In this document: positions 44,178 to 54,906 of the stretch, one piece after another | Layout: every line of letters begins with the position of its first letter | How positions within the stretch are numbered: the stretch's first letter is position 1 | DNA from: Archangium violaceum Cb vi76 | GTDB lineage: Bacteria; Myxococcota; Myxococcia; Myxococcales; Myxococcaceae | DNA length: 64,000 bases | NCBI RefSeq assembly: GCF_000733295.1 | Contig: NZ_JPMI01000046.1 | Location: 17,675 to 81,674 of the forward strand | Direction of reading: 5' to 3' | Position numbers and translations under genes: made by a program | The notes under the pieces: generated by a model | What the model saw: only the letters and a program-made list of their open reading frames with translations | What the model was told of the DNA's origin: nothing | The model's database searches: none

Positions 44178-45932
44178 TCACCCCTCCTCGAGCAGCATCT
44201 TCAGCTCGCGGATGCGCCGGGTGACGTGGTCCCGGTCCAACCGGCGGAAGCTCTCGGGCAGCAGCTCGCGGCTGGTGCACTCCTGCACCGCCACCAGGTT
44301 CTGCAGCTCTATCTCCAGCGGGTAGCTCGGCGGCACGAAGTCCTCGAAGACGGCCTTGAGGTCTTCCACCGTGGCCTGCTCGCGCCCCTGCGACAGCGCC
44401 CGGAAGCGCGTGCGCACCAGCACCGCCTCCATGTCCGCGCCGCTCAGCTGCCGCGTCCCCGTCGGAATCAGCTCCGCGATGGACGTCACCTCCAGCTTCA
44501 GGCCCGTCTTCTTCTGCATCACCTTGAAGAGCTCCTCCCGCTCCGCTTCCGTCTCCGGATAGAAGAGCGCGAGGTGCTCCTCGGCGCGGCCCTGCCGCTT
44601 CAGGTCGATGGGCAGCAGGTCCGGCCGCGCCGTCAGCAGGAACCAGACAATCTTGCCGCGGTACACCGTGTTGCCCATGAACGAGGCGATGGAGCCGAAG
44701 ATGCGGCTGCTCGTCCCCGAGTCCCCGCCCGAGTCGCGGTTGCCCAGGAAGGTGTCGGCCTCGTCCACCATCACCGCCACGGGCCACAGCGCCTTGAGCA
44801 GGTTGAAGATCTTCTCCAGGTTGGACTCGGTGACGCCCTGCCACTGGCTGCGGAAGTTGAGGAACTTCACCACCGGGATGCCAATCTCGCCGGCGAAGCA
44901 GGACACCATGAACGTCTTGCCGGTACCCACCGGACCACTCACGAGGTAGCCCATGGGCATCACCTCGATGCGCCCCTTCTTCAGGGCGTTGGCCGCGTGG
45001 CGCAGCATGTCCTTGGCCTTGCCGTGGCCCGCCACCGCGTCCAGCGTGTGCACCGGCTCGATGAATTCGAGCAGACCGTGGCACTCGGCCTGGATGAGCT
45101 CCTTCTTCTTCTCCTTGAGCAGATCCGTGGTGATGCGCACGTCGCGCTCGAGGGCCTCGGTGAGCACGCGGTCCAGGTTGATGCGGGACAGGCCCGCCGT
45201 CATCTTCGCCAGGCCCGCCAGCGGCACGTCCGACACCCCCGCCAGCTTCTTGCCCTCCAGCTTGTAGCGCACGTACTCCAGCCGCTCCTCCTCGGTGGGC
45301 AGGGGCAACTCGATGGCCGCCACGTACGGGTTGCGCGACAGGCGCTGGGATACGTCCGCCAGGTTCTCCGCCAGCAGCACCACCGACGCATCACCGCCGA
45401 GGAACTGCGGATCGTGCGCCCACTTCTCCAGCGTGGCCAGGACGAACCGGTCCTCCGCCGACAGGTGGCTCATCTCCCCGCCCGGCACCAGCGTCTCGGC
45501 GAAGTCGATGATGAGCGCCATCGACTTGCCCTCGCTCAGGCGCATCCGCAGGAAGTTCTCGAGAATCTGCAGCGCCCGGGCCGGATCCCTCGGCAGGCTC
45601 TTGGCGTAGTCCGTGCCGTAGAGCGCGTCGTAGCCCGCCATGGTCCGCTGGAAATCCTTCTGCGTCTCCGGAGACGCGGAGCGGATGCCCGACGAGCGGT
45701 CATAGAAGATGACGTGGTCGCGCCCACCGAAGAGCTCCTCGGACAGGAAGGTGCGCAGGGTGCCGAAGCTCCGGCTGCCGTCCTCCTGGGTGGTGGGCTG
45801 AAGGTCCCTCACCGCTCCGTAGAGCAGGAAGGTGCTGACGGTCTTCGTGTAGTACTTCTGGGCGAGCTTCTGGGCCCAAACCGGCAGCCCCGCGAGTGGA
45901 TCCGCCGCCTCGGCCTTGCGTGACTTGGACAC
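44178..45932 (-). CDS. Two-domain AAA ATPase
   Basis: 584 residues from GTG 45932, which has the better ribosome site (gggagggg) than the GTG two codons upstream. The N-terminal half is a degenerate AAA unit: MALIIDFAETLV mimics Walker B, but there is no Walker A. The C-terminal half is complete: Walker A GPVGTGKT (333-340), Walker B VAVMVDEADTFLG (388-397) with a Sensor-like LLTARPDLLP, and an arginine finger region (LKRQGRAEEHL). It resembles Cdc48/RarA-like remodellers. Convergent with the transglycosylase (9-base gap), and just after the PEGA kinase in the same direction. Substrate unknown. Confidence 0.88.
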   Translation of the reverse strand: MSKSRKAEAADPLAGLPVWAQKLAQKYYTKTVSTFLLYGAVRDLQPTTQEDGSRSFGTLRTFLSEELFGGRDHVIFYDRSSGIRSASPETQKDFQRTMAGYDALYGTDYAKSLPRDPARALQILENFLRMRLSEGKSMALIIDFAETLVPGGEMSHLSAEDRFVLATLEKWAHDPQFLGGDASVVLLAENLADVSQRLSRNPYVAAIELPLPTEEERLEYVRYKLEGKKLAGVSDVPLAGLAKMTAGLSRINLDRVLTEALERDVRITTDLLKEKKKELIQAECHGLLEFIEPVHTLDAVAGHGKAKDMLRHAANALKKGRIEVMPMGYLVSGPVGTGKTFMVSCFAGEIGIPVVKFLNFRSQWQGVTESNLEKIFNLLKALWPVAVMVDEADTFLGNRDSGGDSGTSSRIFGSIASFMGNTVYRGKIVWFLLTARPDLLPIDLKRQGRAEEHLALFYPETEAEREELFKVMQKKTGLKLEVTSIAELIPTGTRQLSGADMEAVLVRTRFRALSQGREQATVEDLKAVFEDFVPPSYPLEIELQNLVAVQECTSRELLPESFRRLDRDHVTRRIRELKMLLEEG

Positions 45933-45966
45933 CGACACACCCCTCCCGCCCCGGATGGGGCGCACA

Positions 45967-45989
45967 CGCCCGCCCCAGCCGGGCGGGCG
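45967..45989. terminator. Strong GC hairpin between the AAA ATPase and kinase genes
   Basis: Perfect nine-base arms cgcccgccc / gggcgggcg around a five-base loop (45976-45980). On the + strand it is followed by ctttcttt. Both flanking genes read on the minus strand, where the hairpin has no U-tract; it may attenuate transcription between them. Confidence 0.5.
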
Positions 45990-46004
45990 CCTTTCTTTAC
46001 CGCG

Positions 46005-48512
46005 CTACTTGCAGCCGCGCTGCTTCTTCAGGCGCCCCTTCACCTGGCCCGCGCTGGGAGACACGTCCAGGACCTCGTCCCCGTGGCAACGCAGCTTGAG
46101 GAGCACCTGCTTCACCCCGTTGGGGAGCCGCAGCGTCTTGGGCGTCTCGCCCCACTCCTTGCCACCCGCGAAGATGGTCGCGCCCGCCGGCGAGGACTCC
46201 ACCTCCAACTCGAAGCCATCCGCCTCGAGCTTGAGGTCCATCGGCTTGCCGTCAACGGCCAGGGTGATGTTCTCCCGCCTGGGCTTGAAGCCCGGGGCAC
46301 TGGCCTCCACCGTCACCTGGGTCCCCTCGGGCAGCTCATCCAGATGGGGGGAGCTGCTGCCCTTCTCGCGCACCACCTTGCCGTCCACCTTCAGCTCCGC
46401 GTCCGGCGGCTGGGTGGTGATCAGCAGGCGCGCCAACTGAACCTTGCGCTCGAGCTTCACGTCCAACTGCAGGGGCGTCATCCCCTCGGCGATCTCCACC
46501 TGCTTGGTGAACGGGTGGTACCCCTCGGCACTCACCATCACCAGGGCGGGACCGGCCTTCACCTGCTGCAGGACGGGCAGCTTGGACGTGTCCAACTCCT
46601 GGCCACCAAAGCTCACCCGGACCGGGGCCTTCACATCCGGCACGTTCACCATGATGTAGCCCGTGGGCGCCGGCCGCGACATGAAGAAGCCGGCCCCGCC
46701 CGCCAGCAGCAGCAACAGGATGGCGCCCCCCGCGATGATCGGCGGGAGGTTGCGTCCCCCCTTGCCCGGAGCCTGCGCTGGCGCGGGAGCGTTCACGGCA
46801 GCCAGTGCCGGAGGCGGAGGCGCCGCGGCCGGAGCGGCACGCTGGGCAGCGGCGGCCGCTCGCAACGGAGTGGCTGGCGTGAGTTCCATGGCGTCCGTGG
46901 ACTCGTCGGGCTCGTCCAGGAGCGGAGGAGGTGGCGCCGCCGGAGGCCGCGGGCCCGCCACCGCCGGTATGGCCGACAGCGAGGCCCTCGGCACGATGGA
47001 CTGCTCGGCCACCGGAGGCTCCGGCCGCACGGCGCGCAGTCCATCCATCGTGTTGCGGCCCTGACGGGCCACGGTGGTGCTCTCCGCGGACGGCGGAACG
47101 GGAGAGAGCGTCGGAATGGACGGCCGCGGCGGCGCCGCCAGACCCGGCGATCGCATGGCCGCCATGCGCTGGGCGGGCTGCTCGTCGATGACGGGCGGAC
47201 GCGGCACCTCCACCGGCGTCACCGTGCGCCCGGGGCCCACGAGGCCCGGCTGCGTGGTGGGCTCGTCGAGGTACTCGGGGCTGCTGACCACCATGGTCGC
47301 GCCGGACTCCTCCTCGTCCGGCACCGGCGGCGCCGTGGGCGCGGGCGCCGTCAGCTTGGGCATGGCGCCCAGCGTGGGGGCCCGGCGCACGCCACCCAGC
47401 GAGGGGGTGGCGGGCATCGGAGGCGACATGGGCGCCTGGACCGGCACCGGCGCGCTGGCCGGTACCTGCACCTGCGGCGCCCCGTTGAAGCCCATCTCCA
47501 GGGCGGCCAGCATGCCCTCGGGAGGCTTGATGTCCGCGTACTCCTGAATCCGCTGCTTCTCGCGCTCCACGTCCTCGGCGAAGGTGGACTTCATGTACTG
47601 CATGAGGTCCTTGCGCCCGAAGATGGAGTCCGACGTCAGCAGGAAGCGCTGCAGGTCGTCACCCAGCTCGTTGGCGTACTGGTAGCGCTCGTCCACGTCG
47701 CGCGCGAGCGCCTTGAGGACGATCTTCTCCAGTGCCTCGGGGATGCGCCGGTTGTACGTGGAGGGCGGAGCCACCTCGGCCTTGCGCACCTTCTCCAGCA
47801 CGCTGAAGTCGCTGTCACCCACGAAGAGCCGCTCACCGGTGAGCATCTCGTAGAGACACACGCCGATGGCGAAGACGTCCGAGCGCCGGTCCAGTGGCAT
47901 GCCGCGGATCTGCTCCGGGCTCATGTAGCCGAACTTGCCCTTGAGGATGCCGGCCTGCGTCTTGGTGGCCTTGCCCGCCGCCTTCGCGATGCCGAAGTCG
48001 ATGACTTTGACCTCGCCCTCGAAGGAAATGAGGATGTTCTGCGGCGAGATGTCGCGGTGGACGATGTTGAGGTCCTGGCCCTGGTTGTTCTTCTTGCGGT
48101 GGGCGTAGTCCAGGCCCTCGCACATCTTGGAGACCATATAGGCCACCAGCGGCACCGGAGCGGGCTCGCCCTTCTTCCGGCAGCGGTCGAAGATGGCCCG
48201 CATGTCCCGGCCGGGGATGTACTCCATCGCGATGAAGTAGCTGTTGGTGATCTGCCCCAGCTCGTAGATCTGCGCGATGTTGGCGTGGTTCAGCTGGACG
48301 CTGATCTTCGCCTCGTCGATGAACATCGAGATGAATTCATCGTCCTCGGCGATGTTCGGGAGGATGCGCTTGATGGCGACGAGGCGCTCGAATCCTCCCG
48401 CGCCGAACATCTTTCCGCGCCACACCTCCGCCATACCGCCGATGTTGATGCGGTCCAGGAGGAGATATTTCCCAAACGGGATGGGCTGCCGCTTCGGTTG
48501 AGTGGTCGTCAC
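46005..48512 (-). CDS. Membrane Ser/Thr protein kinase with PEGA-like domain
   Basis: 835 residues from ATG 48512. Hanks-type kinase: loop NIGGMAEV (23-30), K48, E67, H152-R153-D154 and D172-F173-G174, so fully active; APE site in GKFGYMSPEQIRG. A ~240-residue Pro/Ala-rich disordered linker leads to one membrane helix (~588-610, IIAGGAILLLLLAGGAGF). The periplasmic part contains PEGA-like beta modules (SAEGYHPFTKQVEI, TTQPPDAELKVDGKVV, VEASAPGFKPRRENITL, VESSPAGATIFAGGKEWGETP). Likely senses cell envelope state and phosphorylates cytoplasmic targets; the AAA ATPase downstream may be one of them. Confidence 0.95.
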   Translation of the reverse strand: MTTTQPKRQPIPFGKYLLLDRINIGGMAEVWRGKMFGAGGFERLVAIKRILPNIAEDDEFISMFIDEAKISVQLNHANIAQIYELGQITNSYFIAMEYIPGRDMRAIFDRCRKKGEPAPVPLVAYMVSKMCEGLDYAHRKKNNQGQDLNIVHRDISPQNILISFEGEVKVIDFGIAKAAGKATKTQAGILKGKFGYMSPEQIRGMPLDRRSDVFAIGVCLYEMLTGERLFVGDSDFSVLEKVRKAEVAPPSTYNRRIPEALEKIVLKALARDVDERYQYANELGDDLQRFLLTSDSIFGRKDLMQYMKSTFAEDVEREKQRIQEYADIKPPEGMLAALEMGFNGAPQVQVPASAPVPVQAPMSPPMPATPSLGGVRRAPTLGAMPKLTAPAPTAPPVPDEEESGATMVVSSPEYLDEPTTQPGLVGPGRTVTPVEVPRPPVIDEQPAQRMAAMRSPGLAAPPRPSIPTLSPVPPSAESTTVARQGRNTMDGLRAVRPEPPVAEQSIVPRASLSAIPAVAGPRPPAAPPPPLLDEPDESTDAMELTPATPLRAAAAAQRAAPAAAPPPPALAAVNAPAPAQAPGKGGRNLPPIIAGGAILLLLLAGGAGFFMSRPAPTGYIMVNVPDVKAPVRVSFGGQELDTSKLPVLQQVKAGPALVMVSAEGYHPFTKQVEIAEGMTPLQLDVKLERKVQLARLLITTQPPDAELKVDGKVVREKGSSSPHLDELPEGTQVTVEASAPGFKPRRENITLAVDGKPMDLKLEADGFELEVESSPAGATIFAGGKEWGETPKTLRLPNGVKQVLLKLRCHGDEVLDVSPSAGQVKGRLKKQRGCK

Positions 48513-48613
48513 GTGGGTGCGTGGCTCGGTGTTTGAGAGCCGAGCCTATCGACCGCCCCTCCATAGGGTCAACCGCGCGCCGTCCCCCACCCCCAGAACG
48601 TCACAAGTCACCC

Positions 48614-49408
48614 TCAGGGCGTGGGGGCAGGTGCCAGGGCGCCGGCATCCGTTGCCTCGGGGTCCACAGCGGATTCCTCGGGGGAAGAAGCCAGCGGGAG
48701 CTCGAGCGGCGCTCCCTCTTCCTCCTCGGGGGGTGTGGGTTGCACGACCGCCACGTGTGGCTGGCCATCCACGGACAGCACCGCGGGCAGCCCGAAACGC
48801 TCGCCCGCTGGCAGGGCGACCAGGGAGACCCAGGCCGTCTTCCGATCCGGGGCCACGCAGTAGATGAGCGTTCCCACCGCGAGGCCCGGCGCCTCCCGGA
48901 CGGGCCCCTCACACCCCGGGCGCACCTGGAGCGACCAGGCCGCCGCGCGCTGTCCCCGGACGAGGTACGGGGGCGGATCCAACTCCGCCAGCAGCGGCTG
49001 GAGGACCGCCGGATCCGACGGGACGGTGCGCCCATCGGACAGCGCCTCGGCCTTCGTCTCGATGTAGCGGAGCACCATGGCCGCCAGGTCCTCGGAGCGC
49101 CTGGGCACCTCGTTCTCGACGCGTATCAGGTCCACGAAGAGGGCGCACAGCAGGAGGATGGGCAACAGCCGGTACCCCTTGAAATCCTCGCCCCTGCCGC
49201 GCACCAGTCCCCACAGGACGACGCCCAGCACGCCCACGGTCGCGGCCAGCACCCCGGCGGGCCACACCACCAGGGGAGGCTCCAGGAAGGCGGACACCTC
49301 GGCGCTCCGGGCCCGCAGAGCATCCAGCAGGTCGCCCCCGTAGAGCCACGCGAGGGCCCCCAGGCTGGCGGCGTTGCCGAGGAGCGTCTTGAGGGAGGGC
49401 CGATTCAT
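48614..49408 (-). CDS. Membrane protein of the ABC operon, unknown family
   Basis: 264 residues from ATG 49408, overlapping the permease stop by 4 bases. Two or three membrane helices in the first 95 residues (LEPPLVVWPAGVLAATVGVLGVVLWGLV, LLPILLLCALFVDLI), then ~130 soluble residues with an acidic Pro/Glu-rich tail. A periplasmic sensing or lipoprotein-binding role within the exporter is likely, as it is the last gene of the four-gene unit. Family not recognised. Confidence 0.72.
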   Translation of the reverse strand: MNRPSLKTLLGNAASLGALAWLYGGDLLDALRARSAEVSAFLEPPLVVWPAGVLAATVGVLGVVLWGLVRGRGEDFKGYRLLPILLLCALFVDLIRVENEVPRRSEDLAAMVLRYIETKAEALSDGRTVPSDPAVLQPLLAELDPPPYLVRGQRAAAWSLQVRPGCEGPVREAPGLAVGTLIYCVAPDRKTAWVSLVALPAGERFGLPAVLSVDGQPHVAVVQPTPPEEEEGAPLELPLASSPEESAVDPEATDAGALAPAPTP

Positions 49409-50684
49409 CCGGCGAGCGTGCGGGCGGGGTCCGTGGCGGCGGCCCGATGGCTGGGGAACCAGGCGCCGGCCACCGCGGCCAGCAGTCCGAGCAGCACGCC
49501 TCCCACCACCACGGGCCAGGGGAAGGAGAAGAAGCTCTCGGGCTTGAAGGGGAACTGCGGCAGGTAGGAGACGGCGAGCCGGTCGATGAGCAGCGCCAGC
49601 AGGAGCGCGGAGATGGTGCCCAGGAAGCCACCCGCCACGCCCACCACGCCGGCCTCGGCCAGGACGATGTTGCGCACGTCCGAGCGCGAGGCGCCCACCG
49701 CCTGCATGACGCCGATCTCCTTGGCCCGCGCGCGCACCGAGGCACTCAGCGCATGGGCGATGTTCACCGCCGCGAGCACGCAGATGAGGATGGACAGCAG
49801 CGCCAGCGCGGACGTGGTGAGCGTGACGGCCGCGCCCACGTTCTCCGCGAGCCGCCGCTCCTGGTCGTCGATCTCCAGGCCCATCTCCCGCACCGCCGCC
49901 ATGATGCCCGGCACCGCGCCGGGGCTGGTGGCCACCAGGGTGATGCCCGAGTACGTCTCCGCGTCCTGACCCATCTCGCGGTTGAGGCGGATGGCGGCGT
50001 CCAGGGGAATGGTGACACCCGCGAGCAGCGCCCGATCGGACGCGCCCACCACCTGCACCTGGGACGAGATGACGGCGACGTTGGGCAGCGGGGCGGTCAC
50101 ATAGGAGCGGTTGAAGTCCACCGGGAGGGTGAAGCCCACGAGCAGGCTCGGGGTGAGTGTGGGCAGCTTGCGGGCCGGGGCGAAGGTGTTGTTGTAGATC
50201 TCCAACAGCCGCGTGGAGATGAGGCCCGGCAGCGGCTGGCCCGGCCCCGGGTCCACGAACTTGCCGAGCTGGACGTCCCCCTCGACGAGGCCGGGCTCCA
50301 CGCCCACCGCGAGGACGTCCATGCCCATGCGCATCTTCCGGCCGAAGAAGTCGCCGTTGTAGAGGCTCGCCGCGGGGGCGCGCACGCTCATCTTCCGGTA
50401 GAGCGTCTCCACACCGGGCAGCGCCTGGAGCCGCTCCACCATGGGGGTGTCCAGCTTGCCGCCCCCGAGGAACGAGCCGAGCGACACCGCGGGAGGCACC
50501 ACGTCCACCAGCCGCGCGTCGTTGGGGAAGATGCGCTCGCGGATGACGCGGCCCACGCCGAGGCCCAGGCCCACGAAGAAGACGAGCGCCCCCACGCCCA
50601 TGGCCACGCCGAAGGCGGAGAAGAACGCGCCCCGCCGCTCGCGCGCGAGGCTCAGCCGCACCAGTTGGGACAGCGCCGCCAGCC

Positions 50685-50688
<4 letters not shown>
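49405..50688 (-). CDS. FtsX-like ABC transporter permease (MacB/LolCE type)
   Basis: 427 residues from ATG 50688. A short cytoplasmic segment precedes membrane helix 1 ([21 protein letters not shown]), then a large ~230-residue periplasmic MacB_PCD domain ([18 protein letters not shown]), and three C-terminal helices ([61 protein letters not shown]). It is the substrate-facing part of a mechanotransmitting ABC system. Overlaps the ATPase stop by 4 bases. Confidence 0.92.
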
Positions 50689-51376
<688 letters not shown>

Positions 51377-51380
<4 letters not shown>

Positions 51381-52987
51381 TGGGGTGCCAACCAGAGGGT
51401 GAGCTCGGCCTGCAGGGCCTTCTCCTTCTCGGAGAGGCCCAGCGTGACCGCGCGGAGGTCATCCGTGGCGTCCAGCCAGCGCACCGTGGTCGCCTTGATG
51501 GCGAAGCCGCCAATGCCCCAGGCCTCGGAGGGAAGCGCCTTCACCGCCTCGGCGAGGCGCCGCAGGTCCAACACCGCCCCCAGCACCGGCTCCTGGAGCG
51601 CCGGGCGCAGGTCCTCGGCCACGGGGCTGGTCGCCGCGGGGCCCTTGAGCCGGGTGAGCGCCGTCTCGAGACGCGACTGCGGCGCGGCGAGCACCACCTT
51701 GTCGCCCACCGAGGCGAAGTGCGCACCCTCTCCCTGCCGGTACGAAGTGAGGTAGACGCGCTGGCCACCCACGTCCGTGGGCTTCACCTCGGCGCCAAAG
51801 CGCTGGGCGATGGGCGGCACCTTCTCCAACGTGGAGGCGAGGGCCGCCGGGTCCTTCCCCTCCCCCACCACCACCATGTGCACGAAGCGGAAGGGATTGG
51901 TGCGCCGCAGGTCCAACGACGGCACGCCCGCCCCGAGCTGCGCGGTGGGAGCCAGGGACACGCCCGCGACGAGGCCGGGCTTCAGCTTGTCCAGCACCTC
52001 GCCCTTCAGGTCGAAGCCACTCTCCTGCACCGCGCGGGTGACGTAGGGGCCGACGAGGTAGGGCCAGACGCCGCCGAGCTGCGCGGGGTCTCCCCGGTAG
52101 CGGGCCACGAGGAAGCTGTCCTCCGGGAGGTAGCCGCTCAGGTCCGTGGCCTGCTGCGGCACGAGCGCGGCGAGCGAGGCCTGCGTGTCCGGCCACGGCG
52201 TGTCCAGGCGCAGCGTCACCGCGCGCTCGCCCAGCGAGCCCGCCAGCGTGACGGCCTGGGTAGTGCCGGGCGGAATGAGGAAGCCCGTGCCGCCCGGGAG
52301 GAAGGCGTAGAAGTCGCGCTCCGCGGGCAGCCGCTCGAGGGAGGCATTGAGGAGCGGCTCCTCGACGAGCGACTTCTCCACGGGCAGCGTGGCGTAGCCG
52401 GAGAGCTGGGACACCATGGCGCCCGCGCCCAGCAGGGCGTAGTCGCCGGTGAAGAGGAGCCCCAGCGCGGGCTGCTGCGAACCGGGCCGGGTGAAGGTGA
52501 CGAGCGTGCCGCCGGCGACCTTCTGCTCGGCGGTCTGAGAGGCACCGAGCCGGTCCCGGGCGAGCTTGGAGAAGGTCTCCCGGAGGGTCTTCTCGTCCTT
52601 CACGCCGAGCACGGAGAAGGCCTGGTTGCCACCGAGCAGGGCCGCGCCCGCGCCCCGGCCCGGGGCGATTCCGGCGGCCTCCATGGCCGCGCGGCTGCGC
52701 AGGTCCACGCCCACCTGACGCATGATGGCGGAGACGTAGGCCTCGGCGGACGAGGCGTTCTGGAGCTGGGCGACGAAGTTGGCCAGCTTGAGCTTCTGGA
52801 AGCGGGCGAGCCGCTCGCCGAAGGTGCCGAGATCGGGGACGACGAGGGCGGCCTGGGCGCCTCGGGGGAGGAAGCGGGCGGGGTTGTTCGTCTTCACGCC
52901 CTGAGTGCCCTGCTTGTCGCCGCAACGGGAGCAACCGGCGAACACGAGCAGGACGAGCAGGAGCCAGGGCGAGGCGCGGCGGAGCAT
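51377..52987 (-). CDS. Lipoprotein, first gene of the ABC operon
   Basis: 536 residues from ATG 52987; lipobox VFAGC at about residue 19, followed by a CSRCGD. The body contains two repeats of ~230 residues with internal symmetry (GALAVVPDLGTFGERLARFQKL-type and VVGEGKDPAALASTLEKVPPIA-type), each a strand/helix unit resembling DUF3352-like or sensory lipoproteins. No known enzyme motif. It overlaps the ABC ATPase start, so it is likely a substrate-binding or regulatory subunit of that system. It is unlike typical periplasmic binding proteins. Confidence 0.78.
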
Positions 52988-53165
52988 AGGAACGGGAGTG
53001 CAGACGGCCCCGGGCCCGGAGTCAAATTCTTCCTGCGGAAGCTTTGCCACGGCCGTCCGGGGGGAGACCTTGCCCTACCCTGAAGCGCACTGGGAGAGTG
53101 GGTGATCAACCCGCGCCCCGGCGAGTCCAGGAGGCGGCGATCCCCACGAACAGGCGAGCACTCCC

Positions 53166-54269
53166 ATGTCCGATTCCCTCAGGCGCAAGGCAGGCACGCT
53201 GGCGGCGATGTTGCTGCTGGCCATGAGCACGGCGGCCGAGGCCACCACCGTCCGGGTCTTCTACGACGTCGGCTACGGCAACCGCATCACCCTCCGGGGC
53301 AGCAAGGCGCCCCTGTCGTGGACCACGGGCACGAACGCCACGTGGACCACGGGCAACGCCTGGACGCTGTCCTGGTCCAACACCGTGGGCGACGTGGAGG
53401 TGAAGCCCCTCATCAACGACGTGACCTGGTCCACCGGCGCCAACTACCGCATCAAGGCCGGCGCCACGGTGGACATCTACCCGTTCTTCGGCCCGGCCTC
53501 GGGTCAGTTGCAGACCGTCTCCAACTTCTACTCACCACAGTTCGGCAACTCGCGGACACTCACCATCTACCTGCCCCCGAGCTACTCGGCGAACCCGCTC
53601 AAGCGCTATCCGGTGCTGTACGCGCATGATGGGCAGAACCTCTTCAGCGCCACCCGGGCCACCTACGGCGTCGAGTGGCGCATGGACGAGACGGCCAACT
53701 CGCTCATCGGCAACGGCTCGATGGACGAGGTCATCATCGTGGGCATCGACCACGGCGACGCCAACCGTATCTACGAGTACACGCCCTGCTGCGATCCCCA
53801 GTACGGCGGCGGGGGCGCGAACAAGCACGAGCGGTTCCTCCTCGACACGGTGAAGCCGTTCATCGACCAGAACTACCGGACCCTGTCGACGAAGGCGAAC
53901 ACGGCGCTGATCGGCTCGTCCTTGGGCGGGCTGGTGTCGTTCTACATGGGGCGGCGCAACCCGGCCGTCTTCGGGAAGCTGGCGGCGCTGTCGAGCTCGT
54001 TCTGGTGGAACAACCAGGCGCTGACGAAGCAGGTGGAGACCGAGACCGCGAAGGTGGCGGTGAAGTTCTACATCGACGCGGGGACGAGCAGCGACGGGCT
54101 GACCGAGACGACGCGGATGCGGGACGCGCTGGTGGCGGACGGGTACGTGCAGGGCAACGACCTGTACTACTACGTGGCCCAGGGCGCGGGGCACAACGAG
54201 TCCTCGTGGGCGGCACGGCTCAACGTCCCACTGACGTACCTCTTCCCCTGGCAGAGCACCGTCTACTGA
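53166..54269 (+). CDS. Secreted alpha/beta-hydrolase esterase with N-terminal CBM-like domain
   Basis: 367 residues from ATG 53166. Signal peptide (LAAMLLLAMSTAAEA), then a ~90-residue beta domain (VRVFYDVGYGNRITLRG ... WTLSWSNTVG) resembling starch-binding CBM folds, then esterase D-type hydrolase (PF00756-like): YPVLYAHDGQNLF, catalytic Ser in LIGSSLGGLVSFY, Asp in the FYIDAGTSSDG region and His in GAGHNESSW. It should hydrolyse esters of polysaccharides or lipid. Lone gene, upstream of a divergent lipoprotein/small-protein pair. Confidence 0.88.
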   Translation: MSDSLRRKAGTLAAMLLLAMSTAAEATTVRVFYDVGYGNRITLRGSKAPLSWTTGTNATWTTGNAWTLSWSNTVGDVEVKPLINDVTWSTGANYRIKAGATVDIYPFFGPASGQLQTVSNFYSPQFGNSRTLTIYLPPSYSANPLKRYPVLYAHDGQNLFSATRATYGVEWRMDETANSLIGNGSMDEVIIVGIDHGDANRIYEYTPCCDPQYGGGGANKHERFLLDTVKPFIDQNYRTLSTKANTALIGSSLGGLVSFYMGRRNPAVFGKLAALSSSFWWNNQALTKQVETETAKVAVKFYIDAGTSSDGLTETTRMRDALVADGYVQGNDLYYYVAQGAGHNESSWAARLNVPLTYLFPWQSTVY

Positions 54270-54313
54270 GCGCATGAGGTGAGGGTGCCGCGCCACTCAA
54301 GCCGCGAGCACCC

Positions 54314-54892
54314 TCACCAGATGTCGTCAGTGAAGAGGCAGTGGAGGAGTTTCACCTCTTCGAAGCCCGTGTTGCCGACCTGGAGGTCCGGCACAGGGGT
54401 GAAGAGAACGTCGTTGGACAACCGGACGGTCCCGAACGACTCGCGAACGAGCGCATCCAGCCTGGCTTCATACGGCAGGTACTCGGGCGGAAGAGGAGGA
54501 AACCAACTCTGGTAGCTCGACCGCTCCTCGTCCAAATCCAATTCCCGAGAAGCATGCAGGATGTGTATCGGGGCCAGGATACTCGTGAGCACCACAACGG
54601 CTTTCCGCTCCCCCGCGGGAACCTGGGAATCCGGCAGGTAGATACGAACACGGCGGCTCGGGTCGTAGAGAAGACCAGGCAGCTCCCACTGCTTGCATTC
54701 AGGAAGCTGCTCACGAACGCGCTGCCGAAAGGTCTTCCAGCCCGCGTCCTCCTTCTGCGCAGCAAGCCGCGCAGCGGTCAACCGCTTGTACTCCTCACTC
54801 TCCCTGTGTCGCGGATCGTCCCCATGAATGCCCGATGGATAATAGTGGTGCACGAGTTCAACGAGTGCGTCCGCAGAGAAGCGCTCATCCAT
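54314..54892 (-). CDS. Uncharacterised protein paired with a small lipoprotein
   Basis: 192 residues from ATG 54892 (a TTG 6 codons upstream, overlapping the previous stop, is possible). No signal, no membrane helix. The sequence is mixed charged/hydrophobic with ERKAVVVLTSILAPIHILHASREL and a C-terminal FEEVKLLHCLFTDDIW. Position directly after a lipoprotein gene on the same strand and a size of ~190 residues recall an immunity or partner protein, but I recognise no family. Confidence 0.65.
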   Translation of the reverse strand: MDERFSADALVELVHHYYPSGIHGDDPRHRESEEYKRLTAARLAAQKEDAGWKTFRQRVREQLPECKQWELPGLLYDPSRRVRIYLPDSQVPAGERKAVVVLTSILAPIHILHASRELDLDEERSSYQSWFPPLPPEYLPYEARLDALVRESFGTVRLSNDVLFTPVPDLQVGNTGFEEVKLLHCLFTDDIW

Positions 54893-54906
54893 AGCTGTCT
54901 TGAACC

